Below are positions 11,601 through 23,241 of a stretch of 64,000 bases of DNA, in pieces. The position numbers were made by a program, and so were the translations under genes. The notes beneath the pieces were generated by a model. The model was not told the DNA's origin, made no database searches, and saw only the letters and a program-made list of their open reading frames with translations. The stretch comes from Miscanthus floridulus (lineage: Eukaryota; Streptophyta; Magnoliopsida; Poales; Poaceae): the NCBI RefSeq assembly GCF_019320115.1, contig NC_089582.1, positions 124,645,259 through 124,709,258 on the forward strand, read 5' to 3'. Positions within the stretch are counted from its first letter, which is position 1, and every line of letters begins with the position of its first letter.

Positions 11601-14410
11601 ATTCACACCGAATGCTTCTAGTGTGGCGACCGGATACGTCCGATCGCTAACACTTAGTCGCTCACCTTAGGTCCAAATATCAAACATGTTCGGTCACTAT
11701 ACCGGACGCGTCCGGTCACTCTATCAGACTACCCGAAGTCTAGATAACATACCGGACGCGTCCGGTCACTCTCCAGCGTGGCTAACTCCTTTTCTTCACC
11801 AACTTCTTCTCCTTTGCAAATGTGCCAACACCACCAAGTGTACGCCACCATGTGTATGTGTGTTAGCTTTTTCACAAATATTTTTTCCAAAGGATTAGCC
11901 ACTCAACTTGCCACGCCATTCAATCCTAGCGATGATGTAAAGTTAGATCACTCGAGCGGCACTAGATGACCGATATGCAAACAAGTTTGGCCCTCTTGAT
12001 AGTACGGCCATCTATCCTAAATCTGGTTATCAACTTCTCTAGACACCTATGACCTATGTGTTGAATCTTGTAAAATTCATAACTAAATAATCTGAGCAGC
12101 TAAAATTATGAAATTTTTTGTGTAGCTTTGTTATCATGTTCTATACCTAGGAAAAATATGAGTTGGTCATTTTCAATAGTTTTGCTATGTTTTAAAATTA
12201 CCTCTTTTAATTAATAAATGAACCTTCCATGATTTTTATTAAAAAATAATAATCCTTTAATCATAAAACTTTTTATGTATGCTTTACATGCTAATACCTA
12301 TCTTCACAAAAAAAATTGGTACTATTTTGATAATTCTAAATTGGTTAATTAATTTAAGTGTGTTTAAATGCCTTTTCTTTAATTAAATAAATACCAAAAT
12401 AATTTATATAAATGTTTAAATGACTTGGGTGTATTTGATACTTTGATTGCAGACCTTGGAACACCAAACCCCTACTGATCCTTGGCAACTTAATTCCTTT
12501 CTTGATGTGCTTATAATTAAGTTGTTAGTTAATAAATAAAGTAGTTTACTCAAATAACTAATTAGTCAAGGCCTGTAATTAGGTCATGTAATGATCCTTG
12601 CTTATCCTCATGGTTGAATTTGGTGTAATGTTAGTTAAATAACTTGCCTTGCTTAACTAGTATAGTTTAATAAGTGTTGCTTCCATGTTAAACAACTAAA
12701 TGACTTGTTAATCAATAATTAGAATACCTTGTGAAGTATAACACTAGTTGTACCAGGAAGGCAAGTTGCATTCAACTTTCTTAGATTAGTTTAAGTTCTA
12801 TTATGCACTTGTGTATCTCTCATCATGCATCATGTCATGCATTCCATCATATTAAGCAAAGCATCATTTATTACGTGTAGTACATACGAGAGTGAGAAGG
12901 CTTGTGTTAGTCAAGTTTCGAAGAAGGTCCATCCACCCGTGGTGTTGGTGAATTCATAGATCCCCGGTGGAACTAACCTTCTCTGCAATGCAGGCAAGCC
13001 TCGCAGCATAAATCCTTCTCTAGCTTTTACAAATTTTTATCACACTCTAAGTCTTGCGAGATGTGCATTAAGTAATTAGGAGTTGGTTGAATACCGTTGT
13101 TGCATGAATACCTTGACATTCAGGAATACTTAGTTCTACCCTATTAAGTATGAATAGGTCGATACCTCTTATGCTTAGTAATGCTTAGACTTCGATAGAA
13201 GTCGAATGGTAGTTTTATCGTTCGAGAGAACATGTTTACCTTGCTCTTCTCAACTCTGGTTATGGGTTGTGAAATGCCATGGTTATGATAATGTTAAACT
13301 TAGATCAGGTGGGTGGCTTGCATTGAGAATGGTGTCTCAATGTAGTGCTTCCGCCTATGTCAATTAAGGACCATTCGTTGTAGGCCTGTTGTGGTCGAGA
13401 CCTTGTAGTACTATCCACATACTCTGGTAAGCCTAATACCTTGGCGATTCCATTATGTGAAAGGCCAACCACGTACTGGGAGTCGAGAGATGGCAAGAGT
13501 AGCATGTACCCATCCTGTGAATCTACCAGGAGCGACGTAGGGAGGTGGAGTACTGTACTCTCAGGTAGCGCTGGACCCGTTCATGTTTTTGATGATCCAA
13601 GTGAGGGTTGATATATGTAGGTCTATGACCTGCATATGTCATGTGGTAAGGAAACCCTAGTTGGGCCTAATCGATTCGAATTGTCGTGCTCCTCGGTTAT
13701 GGAGACTCGATCCTCCGACCACTCATCATAGTTAAACAATGAAACATGGTTACTGATGGATATGAGATGATATAAGTTGAGATGAGACGATATTCTTAAA
13801 TGAAGTGATTGATATAGAACATGTGTAAACTAGATACTGCTAATGAATTAATGCTCAGTTAAAACATTGAAAGTAAGGATCCACTGATGGTAAGCTTTTC
13901 TATATAAGTTATTCGTGCTTCAAACTTTCCTTTAAGTCTGCATGCCCTTAGAGTCTTTTCTTTTAGTTGGGTAAGACTTGTTGAGTACCCTCAAGTACTC
14001 AGGGTTTGTTGACCCCTGTTGCAGGATCTGACTTGAGCTGCTAATCGAGGTCATGTCGGTGGGCTCAACACGATCTGGCTGTCGCTCCTACCTTAGATGC
14101 TTCACCTAAGTTGATTCTGTAGTCCTATTCATCTTTTGGAACTTAAGTTATGTTTTTACTTGAACATGTTTTGTAGTCTAATACAGTAAGTCTTCCACAC
14201 TCCGATGTAAGTTATTTTTGTATCAAATATTGTAATGTTGTGGTAACTCTATGTTGATCATGTTTGAGTTGTAAAATGTGGATGATTCGGGGTTCCCTGA
14301 GGACACTCGACAGACTACCAGAGTTATTTGGCTCTCATGTGCAATAGTCAGAGGTCTTTAGGACAATGACATGTGCACGTGGGCCATATAATTTGGGTGG
14401 TTCTACCACA
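8605..14410. mobile_element. Solo-LTR-like element of a long-LTR retrotransposon family, itself interrupted
   Basis: Starts TGTAACATCC and ends GGTTCTACCACA (TG..CA ends), flanked by the 5-bp duplication ACGCC at 8600-8604 and 14411-14415. No coding domain, primer-binding site or second LTR copy is visible inside, so a solo LTR left by recombination is the simplest reading. After subtracting the nested G-tract element it is about 3.8 kb, long for an LTR but known in grasses. The part at 9370-10050 is GC-richer, the rest AT-rich. A non-autonomous element without LTRs remains possible. Confidence 0.7.
10052..12055. mobile_element. G-tract element, copy 1 (grass repeat with CCGGTCAC-type motifs)
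   Basis: Begins near GATGGCGACTAGAG followed by a run of ten G and GTGAATAG, then AC-rich sequence. A gene-like stretch at 10620-11010 follows, then TATTTATAG near 11150, then at 11190-11770 many copies of a TCCGGTCAC/GACCGGACG motif, some as the palindrome CCGGACGCGTCCGG. It probably ends around ACACCTATGACC. The same layout recurs at 48511-49982. It lies inside the solo-LTR-like element. Exact ends and superfamily are unknown to me. Confidence 0.55.
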
Positions 14411-14415
14411 ACGCC

Positions 14416-14758
14416 ATAATGTGTCGGCTGGTCATCCATCATCATTGGGTTGACACAATTATGAGGTTTGTCCGATCGGTTTCATTTTCAATTCTATTTA
14501 ATAGTGATAAGCTAGAGAGTTTTAGATCAACTCGCGGCATACGACAAGGAGACCCAATTTCTCCCTACTTGTTCCTTCTAGCACAGAGGGCCTTTTGTGT
14601 CTGTTAAAATCAAGAATTTAGTCATCAGAACTCAAATGTATTATGGTGGCACTACGGCTCCAATGGTGAGTCACCTCCTCTTCGTAGATGATAGCCTACT
14701 ATTTTTTGAGCAAATAAGGAGAATGCTTTGCCGATCAAGGCGGTCTTACAATCAAATT
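14416..14758 (+). pseudogene. LINE ORF2, middle part of reverse transcriptase
   Basis: Continues the LINE frame directly from 8604: IMCRLVIHHHWVDTIMRF, then TRGIRQGDPISPYLF and the catalytic box LLFVDDSLLFF (YADD-type box with both aspartates). It ends at QSN, where Gypsy element A inserted after base 14758. One frame change lies near 14600. Confidence 0.88.
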
Positions 14759-15228
14759 TGTGGGGGGTATGACCCCAAATACCCATGGTAGACCACATGG
14801 GCTACGCCCCTAGGGGTGGCCTAGCCCACAAGAAGAAGCCTTGTGAGGCACGACTCTGCTCGGCGCCTTCTGCAAGACATCGGGAAGATATCCTGAAGAT
14901 ACTATGAGATCTGTTAGGATATATATGATCCCAAGATTCTTGTAATCAGTTATTACTTTCCGGTTATCTCTTAGATCTAATCGACTTGTAACCCTACCTC
15001 CTGGACTATATAAGGCGGGCAGGGACCCCCTCTAAAATCATGGCATATCATACGATAGCTAATACAAACCAATAGACCACAGGAGTAAGGTATTACGTCA
15101 TACTGATGGCCTAAACCTGTCTAACTCATGTGTCTCTGTTGCCTTCTTGTTCTTGATCTTGCTCTCCTCTACCGATCAATTTACCTTCATGGGATACCCC
15201 TCGGAGGACTACCGACGATAATCTGTCA
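14759..15228 (+). repeat. 5' LTR of Gypsy element A
   Basis: 470 bp, starting TGTGGGGGGTATGACCCC and ending ATAATCTGTCA. It contains the TATA-like CTATATAAGGCGGGC near 15005. A hand count gives about 35 substitutions against the 3' LTR, nearly all transitions. Confidence 0.93.
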
Positions 15229-15251
15229 ATAGTTGGCGCACTAGGTAGGGG
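15229..15251 (+). other. PBS-like site of Gypsy element A
   Basis: Directly after the LTR comes TTGGCGCACTAGGTAGGGG. The matching position in element B reads TGGTGCCCCAGGTAGGGG, so the site is shared by the two families. The priming tRNA was not determined. Confidence 0.55.
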
Positions 15252-15280
15252 TTGTGCGTGCTGTTTCCTTGTCGAACAAG

Positions 15281-17580
15281 ATGGCTTTTTCCGTAGGCTC
15301 TTCGTCCCTTCCATAGCCTGGCCAGATCTTCATGGTTGGATCCATCTCGTGGGTCATCAACGCTGATGGAGTCGGAGAGCTCCTCGAGCCGGAGCAGATC
15401 GGTTCTGCGCCGGCCACCCCTGCACCTGCAACTGTAGATATGATCTCAGAGGCGATTTTGATGTCTCTTTCGGCAACAACTTGTTGTCTGCTTCCTCGCT
15501 ACTAGAGGAGGCCGATCAACAACAATGATCTGATCGAATCCATCGATCGGGTCAGACTGAAGCTCGTTGATTGTCTCTCTGTTGCCGAATTGGCACTGGA
15601 CACTCTGGTTCAGTGCCGACCACCCTCTGATCCGGATCTATCGAAGGGTGCTCGGGAAACTGCATGGGCTATGGCCCTACCTTTTAGATTCTCCAACACC
15701 ATCACGACTTACCAGCACGCCCTAAGGGGTAGACTCGCCGACCAGATCACCGTCCAGCTCCTATCGGTTGTCAACACGCTACACTTAGGACGAAGCCCCG
15801 GGGCGCACCTCTAGACCATCCTAGAAGAAACTCTGGGCTCTGAGTCTCAGGGCTCTACGAAGACCCTCTCTGAAACCTTCTTCGATCAATTTCTCCTCCC
15901 ACCCTTCTGGGGTGGCGCGATCTTCAACGTCAGCATCGACAGCCCCCCTCAAAACGGTGAAACCGAGGAGGAGCGCGCTGCTCGGGAGAACCGAAATGTC
16001 AACCACGCACAATGGTGAGAAAATGAGGCAGCCATCGCAAGGGTCGAGGCTGCTCGGAATAATTGGCTTGACTCTCAAGGAAGACCGCTCCCACTCTACC
16101 GTGACCTCAATGAAGAATTTCTCCACGTCGATGGCCATGACATCTTCAAGATTCCAAGTGCCAATTTGGCAGTAGCCGCCAACGAGCTCGCTCGTTTCCC
16201 TCAAATGCCCGAGCTCGCCAAGATCATCGCCATGCTTAAAGTGGCTCATTGTTAGGTCAATGAGATCCGCGAGGATCAGAGACCTTCGTGCTCTATGAGC
16301 ACGATTCACCAATCAGTTGCACTGAGGTCCAATCACCACCCAAATCAAAGTCATTTCACCGACCAGTCATTACCTCTCCAAGGGGGATCCGAGGGGCATC
16401 ACGCCGAACACCATCGCCAACACGACTAGGAGGTCAAATAGGATGCTAGGGATCATCTTAGCAACCTCCAGGATGCGCGGCGACGTATCAAGCACCATCG
16501 CTTTGGTTGCCATGAAGATAAAGTACGTCGCCACTAGGATTATGAAAGGGAGTACGGCAACCCGGACTTAGCCCTCGAGCCTATCCCTGACCACAATGCT
16601 GTAGATTACGGTGTCAACAATCTTGAGGGGCCTCCGACTTTCACAAGGGAACTCTGAACACTTTGATGGCCCCATGGTTTTAAGATCACCGGGGTCGAGC
16701 CCTACTAAGGAAGAATGAACCCAACTCAGTGGCTGCAGGCTTATGCCACTGCCATCCATGCCACCGGAGGAGACACCAGCGTTATGGCAAATTATCTCCC
16801 CGTCATGCTCACGCCACCCACCATGAGCTGGTTCACCAGCCTTGCGCCAGACTCCATCGTCTCGTGGGAAGAGTTGAAGAAAGTCTTCACCAACAACTAT
16901 GTGGCCATGTGTACTCGACCCAGCACGAAGCATGATCTCAGCCGCATCAACCAGAAGCCATCTGAGCTCCTCCGTAGCTACATCCGGCATTTATTTGAGA
17001 TGAGGAACTCTATCCCCAACATCACGGAAGCTGAAGTCATCACCGCCTTTATTCGAGGACTCCACCATCGCGAGCTTCACTCCAAATTCAACCGTAAGCC
17101 GCTGACCGGTATCGGCGAGATGATAACTACCGCCAACCAGTATGCCGATGTAGAGGAAGCCAAGGTGCGCTTCAACGAGGATGCAGGCACTCAGCGACCA
17201 CCTCACCGATACGACGATCGCCCCGATGACTGACATCACAATGACCGCCGCCCCGATGACCACAGCTATCATCGCGATAGCGGCCGTGATTGAACAAGAG
17301 GACACAGGCCAGGCCAAAATCGCCGCCGCCGGCCAAAACACATCTTCACCACCGCTAGTCAACCTCGCGCCAAGCATAACTACAACGAGCAGTACCAAAA
17401 GATACTCGACAGCCCGTGCCCTCTTCACAAGAACACCAAACACAAGATGAAGGACTGCATTGGTCTAGCCAGGGAGTTTCAGGACAAAGAGGCTCAACGA
17501 TGACGCCAACAATGGAACTGGAGGTCGCCGACCACCTAGGAACAACAACAACACCTTTCAGGACCATGATAAGGTGGTCG
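15281..17580 (+). pseudogene. gag of Gypsy element A
   Basis: Capsid/nucleocapsid polyprotein, decayed. The frame starts ATG 15281 (MAFSVGSSSLP, then a stop) and runs through about 500 codons of N-terminal Gag with several nonsense codons. The retrotransposon Gag domain is clearest at 16715-17233: MNPTQWLQAYATAIHATGGD, SWFTSLAPDSIVSWEELKKVF, IRGLHHRELHSKF. A CPLHKNTKHKMKDC motif near 17410-17455 stands where a zinc knuckle would be. Stops within the region are mostly TAG or TGA in place of Trp, Gln or Arg codons. Confidence 0.82.
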
Positions 17581-17639
17581 CCACCATCTTCGGGGGCCTC
17601 ACCTCCACCGAGAGTCAAAGGGAACAGAAGCTTGCCCCT

Positions 17640-18600
17640 CGACGAGTGCTCACCATCGCTTTAGAAGAAACTACCGCTGACCCTAGCTATCGTCCATGGT
17701 CCGAGATCCCCATCACCTTTAGCAGGGCCGACCAGTGGGCAGACATACCATATACAGGGCATTTCCCCCTCGTCCTCAACGCAACCGTCTAGAAGGTGCT
17801 ATTCAGAAAAGTCCTTGTTGATGGTGGCAGTGCTTTGAACCTACTCTTCGCCGGAGCCCTAAGGGAGTTGGGCCTCATGATATCAGATCTCACACCCTCG
17901 AACTCCTCCTTCTAGGGTGTGGTACCTGGAAGGGCATCTAGGCCACTTGGAGAAATCACCCTACCAGTACAGTTCAGCATGGAAAGCAACTATCGCATCA
18001 AGCCTATCAACTTCTACGTCGCTGACTTTGACACCACCTACCATGCCATACTTGGCTGGCTAGCTCTGGGCAAATTCATGGCCATACCACACTATGCGTA
18101 TCTAGTGTTGAAGATGCCTTCGCCTGTAGGAGTCCTAGCTCTGTAGGCCAACCTTTCCATCACCTACGCTTGCGAGACAGAGTGTCTCGCCCTCGCCGAA
18201 GCCACCAACCTCTCCATCTAGATGGCTAGCGTGGTCACCGAAGCTAGGACAGTACCCGCCGATGACATGGAGATTCTAGAGCTTGAGCTTCCCGTGCCTT
18301 CGCTAAGTCCAAGGAAATCAAGGAGGTTGGCCTCGGCCTCAATGACGCTTCCAAGACCGTGAAGATTGGGGCTCACCTTGACCCCAAATAGGAATGTGCA
18401 CTCATCTCCTTCCTACGTGCCAACACCGATGTGTTTGCTTGGAAACCTATAGACATACCGGGGGTACCATGGGAGAAGATCGAGCACTCCTTGAATGTCT
18501 TGCCGACCGCCAAACCAATCAAGCAGAAACTTCGCCGATTCGCGCCAGACAAGAAGGAGGTTATTAGGGTAGAAATAAAATAGCTCTTAGCTGCCGAGTT
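17640..18600 (+). pseudogene. Aspartic protease region of Gypsy element A
   Basis: The linker WSEIPITFSRADQWADIPY is followed by VLVDGGSALNLLF, the retropepsin active-site segment in the DGGS form seen in this lineage, then GVVPGRASRPLGEITLPVQF and TTYHAILGWLALGKFMAIPH. A stop codon stands just before the active-site strand and another after it. A bridge to RT (DVFAWKP.DIPGVP) follows near 18430-18480. Confidence 0.8.
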
Positions 18601-19640
18601 TATAAAAGAAGTGTATCATCCAGATTAGTTAGCAAACCCTATTCTCATTTGAAAAAAGAATAAAGAATGAAGAATGTGCGTTGATTATACTAATCTTAAC
18701 AAACACTGCCCTAAAGACCCCTTCGGCTTGCCTTGGATAGATGAGGTTGTAGACTATACCGCCGGCTGCGAACTACTGTCTTTCCTTGACTGTTACTCCG
18801 GTTATCATCAGATCTCCCTCAAGGAAGAAGACCAGATAAAGACATCATTCATTACACCTTTCGGAGCATACTGCTACAAAACTATGTCCTTTAGACTCAA
18901 GAACGCTCGGGCTACCTATCAAAGGGCCATTCAGATGTGCCTCGACCAGCAAATTGGCCGCAACATCAAAGCATACATCAATGACATGGTCATCAAAACC
19001 AAGATAGCCGACAACCTTATCACCGACCTCGAAGAAACCTTCACCAATCTGAATAAGTACCAATGGAAGCTGAACCCTTCAAAGTGCATCTTTGGAGTTC
19101 CTTCCGGTATACTGCTGGGCTACATCGTCAGTGCTTGAGGCATCGAGCCTAATCCTGACAAGGTCTCCACCATCACCAATATGAAATGGCCAACATGTGT
19201 CAAGGATATACAAAAGCTTATAGGTTGCACGGCTGCTTTAAGCCACTTCATATCACGCCTCGATGAAAAAGGGTTACCCTTCTTTAAGCTCCTCAAGGCC
19301 TCCGAGCACTTTTCCTGGTCGGAGGAGGCAGACTCAGCTTTCGAGCAGCTCAAGTTGTTCTTGACAAAGCCACCGATCATGACAGCACCAAGGCCAGATG
19401 AGACTCTGCTCATATACATCGCCGTCACTTCTCGCGTCGTGAGTACAACTATCATCGTCGAACACAAGGAAGCCGGGCATGTGTACAGGGTGCAACATCC
19501 AGTCTACTTTATCAGTGAAGTACTCAATAAGCCAAAAACTCATTATCCTCAAGTACAAAAGCTGTTATACGCAATTCTAATTACGTCGCGCAAGCTCTGG
19601 CATTACTTCGAATACCAAGATCGTCGTGGTCACTGAGTTT
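18600..19640 (+). pseudogene. Reverse transcriptase and Ty3-type RNase H of Gypsy element A
   Basis: RT fingers and palm: MCVDYTNLNKHCPKDPF, LSFLDCYSGYHQISL, TSFITPFGAYCYKTMSF, NARATYQRAIQ. The catalytic YVDD box reads YIND (near 18975), so the second aspartate position that binds metal is altered. After it come PSKCIFGVPSGILLGY and the connection/RNase H part ([54 protein letters not shown]). At least one stop and one frameshift (near 19620) break it. Confidence 0.87.
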
Positions 19641-20240
19641 CCCCTAGGGGACATTCTTCGCAACAAAGAAGCCAATGGCCGCATCATTAAGTGGGCTGTT
19701 GAGCTTGGCACCTATTCCATTGAATTCAGAAGCAGACCTACCATTAAGTCATAGGCGCTCGCTGACTTCGTCGCTGAATGGACCGAGATCCAAGAGCCCA
19801 TCGCCGCCGCTTGCCCTGAGCACTGGGTGATGTACTTTAACGGCGCCCTTAACATCAACGGTGCTGGTGCGGGCATTCTATTCATTACGCCAACCAAGGA
19901 TAAGCTATGTTACATTCTTCGGATACACTTCCTGGCCTCCAACAACATCGTGGAATACGAAGCATGTCTCCATGGTCTTCGTATAGCCATCGCGCTCGGC
20001 ATCAAATGCCTTATGGTGTACGAAGACTCCGCGCTGGTTATCAACCAGCTCAATAAAGACTGGTCCTGTTCTAGTGAGAAGATGGATGCATACTGCGTCG
20101 AAATCAGGAAGCTTGAAGGGAAGTTCTATGGTATCGAGTACCACAACGTGGTACGAGATCAAAATCAACCAGCCGACTAGCTCTCAAAAATAGGTTCGTC
20201 TCGCGCCGCGGTTCCACCGGGGGTTTTCATGCAAGATCTC
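19640..20240 (+). pseudogene. Second, archaeal-type RNase H (RVT_3-like) of Gypsy element A
   Basis: After the first RNase H comes another RNase H fold: WVMYFNGALNINGAGAG, NNIVEYEACLHGLR, VYEDSALVINQLNKDW, NVVRDQNQPAD. In element B the equivalent motifs are YFDGS and VYGDS, so A has lost the first catalytic Asp (D to N). Two RNase H domains are a known mark of the Tat lineage. Confidence 0.82.
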
Positions 20241-21544
20241 CTGGTGCCATCCATTAAAGAAGAAAAGGAAGTTGAGGAGGTTCCCTCTGCTGAGCAGTTG
20301 GTACTTGCGGTGCCTTCGCTGGTCACCAATTGGAGAGAGCAATTCATCTAGTACCTCACCAACTGTGAAGTACCCGCCGACAAGACTGACACCGAACGCC
20401 TAATCCACCGAAGTAAGCACTACATGTTGGTAGACGGTAACTTGATGAGGAAGAGTGCCAAGGAAGGGATATTGCAGAAGTGCGTCCCTCAAGATGAAGG
20501 AGTGAAGCTGCTTCATGAAATTCATTCTGGTTCCTATGGCAGTCACGCGGCCTCGAGAAACCTGGTCAACAAAGCTTTTCAAGCTAGCTTCTAATGGCCC
20601 ACGACCATCTCTGACACAGAAGACCTTATCCGGTGCTGTGAAGGATGTTAGTTCTTCACCAAGCAAATACACATACCAGCATAGGAATTGCAGACCATCC
20701 CAGCTTCTTGGCCTTTCACATGCTGGGGCTAGAGCCAGGAGGTTTCAGGTATGTATACGTCGCCATTGATAAGTTCTCCAAGTGGATCGAGTACAAACCG
20801 CTTGTTTTAGCTACAACAAAGAAAGCAGTCGACCTCTTTGAAGATATCATACATAGGTTCGGTCTCCCAAATAGCATTATCATCGACCTCGGAACCATGT
20901 TTATCGGCCATCATTTTTGGGACTTCTATGAAGGCCGGTGCATCTCTGTTAAATATGTTTCCGTTGCTCATCCTAGAGCTCATGGCCAGGTTGAGCGGGC
21001 TAATGGTATGATCCTTGACGCCCTCAAAAAGAGGCTATATCAGAAAGAAGAAAAGCATCTAGGCAGATGGCTCAAAGAGCTACCGGCTATGGTCTAGGGA
21101 CTGCGCACTCAAGCTAGTCGCAGTACCAGTGTGTCTCCATATTTTTTGGTCTACAGCTCAGAGGCCATACTACTAGCAGATGTTGCCTTCCGAGCACCTA
21201 GGGTGGAAAATTATGTTGAAGAGCAGGCCACGACTGTTCGGACAGAGGACGTTGACCATGCCGAGGAAGAATGCCTGATCACCTACGTCCGCACAGCCAA
21301 GTATCTAGAAGATATGCGAAGGTACTATAACCGCAACATAAAAGGTCGTTCATTCGCCATCGACGACCTCATTCTCCACAGAAAACAAGAGACCAAGGGG
21401 TTCCACAAGCTTTCTTCCCCTTGGGAAGGGCCCTACATCGTCAAAGAGGTCACCCGACTAGGATCTTATCGCTTATGCGACTTAGATGGGATTGATGTTC
21501 CAAACTCATGGCACATCGAGCACCTTATACGTTTCTACCCTTGA
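20240..21544 (+). pseudogene. Integrase of Gypsy element A
   Basis: An N-terminal HHCC-like region at about 20480-20690 (HEIHSGSYGSHAASRNLVNK) is broken by stops. The core at 20700-21100 reads YVYVAIDKFSKWIEYKPL, FGLPNSIIIDLGTMFIGHHF, VSVAHPRAHGQVERANGMI. The C-terminal part at 21110-21544 reads TSVSPYFLVYSSEAILLADV and ends HIEHLIRFYP plus stop. A stop near 21095 separates core and C-terminus. Confidence 0.87.
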
Positions 21545-21639
21545 AACGTTCCAGATATGTACTCTCCATTTTATGATGAATAAAGGTTTTGTCTCCATGA
21601 TTTGTCTCCATTTTTTCCCTTTAACTTTCGATCTCCGTG

Positions 21640-22030
21640 TACGATCGCCGAAGCATTACGATACTCCATAACGATCTCCAAAATCACCGAACAGTTTTCG
21701 CCAAAATTGCTGAACAGTTTTCTCCAAAATCGCCGAACAGTTTTCTCCAAAATCACCGAATAGTTTTCTCCAAAATCGCCAAACGGTTTTCTCCAAAATC
21801 GCCGAATGATTTCTCCAAATCGCCGACCATGATTTCGCCAAATAAAGTTCTCCAAATCTCCAAAATCTCCGAACGGTTCTCTAAAAAAAACGTCAAACGA
21901 TTTCTCCAAAACGCCGACACATTTTTGCCAAAAACGCCAAATAAATTTTTGCCAAACACGTCTCCTCCAAATCGCCAACGTGTCTCACCATATGTTTTTC
22001 TCCAAACCGCCGAATACTTCGCTATAAATC
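21640..22030. repeat. 23-bp tandem repeat array in Gypsy element A
   Basis: About fifteen degenerate copies of a unit around TTTTCTCCAAAATCGCC followed by GAACAG. The clearest copies, with a 23-bp period, are at 21690-21810; copies become shorter and more diverged to the right. It lies just after the integrase stop. Copies are contiguous, without spacers. Confidence 0.85.
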
Positions 22031-22054
22031 TTTAAAGATATTTCGCCGATCAGC

Positions 22055-22520
22055 GAGCAGCTTACTTTCTTTTCTGTTCTCTTTGGAGAAGACCCAGCCT
22101 CTAATCTCTCCCTACACGTGCCATGGGCTCCGCGCTTTGTGTTATGGGTGGTCAGCTGTGGTTCCTTGGTCATGCCTATTTTTCCTTCAGGTGCACGGGC
22201 TCTGCGCTCGACGTTATAGATTATGGGCTATCCGAGGCCGAGAGCTCAGAGCAGAATTTATTGCTCAATCGCCATTTCTACCATCTATAGTCATTTTGAT
22301 AACCACTGAGCAGCATACGTTTTGCTCTTTTCTCTGTGGAGAAGACCTAGTTTCTGATCTCTCCCTACACATGCTACGGGCTCCGCGCTCTGCGTTATGG
22401 GTGGTCGCTGCGGTTCCTTGGTCACGCCTTTTCCCCCTACACGTGCTCGGGCTCTACGCTCAACGTCATGGACTATGGGCTAGCTGAGGCCATGGGGGTT
22501 AGTAGCAAACTAACTACTCG
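22055..22520. repeat. Two-copy tandem repeat of about 263 bp in Gypsy element A
   Basis: A segment beginning GAGCAGC at 22055 is repeated from 22318: both copies contain GGAGAAGACC, TCTCCCTACAC, GGGCTCCGCGCT and GTTATGGGTGGTC. The copies are clearly diverged. It lies between the 23-bp array and the tail of the antisense ORF. Confidence 0.75.
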
Positions 22521-22702
22521 GACTCTACTTATACTTTGTATAAATATCTTATGGTCATAACTACGACCATTTTTTTACTGAAATACAATCTAACTGCATA
22601 CACATGCACTTTATAACATTTATCGTATATATAAGTGTTCTTGCGCTTTTGCGCGTTCTAATTGCATTGCGCAGAAATTACAGATGATATCAGCCAATCA
22701 GA

Positions 22703-22838
22703 TCATTGGGTTACGTCACTGCCATCTGTCTCACTTAACAGATCTATGTCACCGGCCAGTTTCTTCGTTGTGTCCTCCACCTCATCCTCTAGCTTCTAGG
22801 TCTCCGCATCGCTCAGTCCTTTGGCGAAACCGCCCCCT
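22703..22838 (-). pseudogene. C-terminal end of Gypsy A antisense ORF, cut off by element B
   Basis: On the minus strand this reads GGFAKGLSDAETQKLEDEVE and ends SETDGSDVTQ plus TGA at 22703-22705. The frame continues without a gap from 36132 on the far side of element B (HYPTIDVQSIG|GGFAKGLSDAE) once one CCCCT duplication is removed. It belongs to the ORF at 36132-39312. Confidence 0.85.
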
Positions 22839-23241
22839 TATCGATGTTGGACCACCAATAGCCTACCACAGGGTACACGAGATAGTATGTTCAGGCTTCA
22901 GCGTATGCAGAACTTGATGGTTAACGCAAGAGACAATCGATTTATCCTGGTTCAAGCCCTTGATCATAGATCGAGTAACAACCCTACGTCTAGTCGGTGT
23001 TAGCATTTGCGTTGGATTGATTATGAAGTATTGTGTCATACAATTGCTCTGCTGAACTCCTGATCCAAGGTGCCCTGCCCTCCTTTATATAGTCAGGAGG
23101 CCAGAATCCTAGTCGGTTTACAATGAGGGTTCCTAGTAGGATTACAGAGTAATACTACTACTAAGATTACAGGAGGAGAATCCTAATTAGACTAGGTCTT
23201 CTTCCTTCCTTGCGGGGTATCCTGTGGGTCCCGTACCGATA
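22839..23241 (-). repeat. 3' LTR of Gypsy element B, with adjacent polypurine tract
   Basis: 403 bp. Its first bases read TATCGATG where the other LTR has TGTCGATG, so the terminal TG has mutated to TA. Directly beside it (23242-23257) the minus strand reads GAAGTCCTCGGGGGCT, a polypurine-tract-like primer site for plus-strand synthesis. Confidence 0.92.

Noticed and set aside
8605..14410. Complete LTR retrotransposon with its own gag-pol
   Set aside because: No second copy of the terminal sequence and no protease, RT or integrase motif was found inside.
21640..22030. CRISPR-like array
   Set aside because: The 23-bp copies are contiguous and degenerate with no unique spacers, and the setting is a plant retrotransposon.
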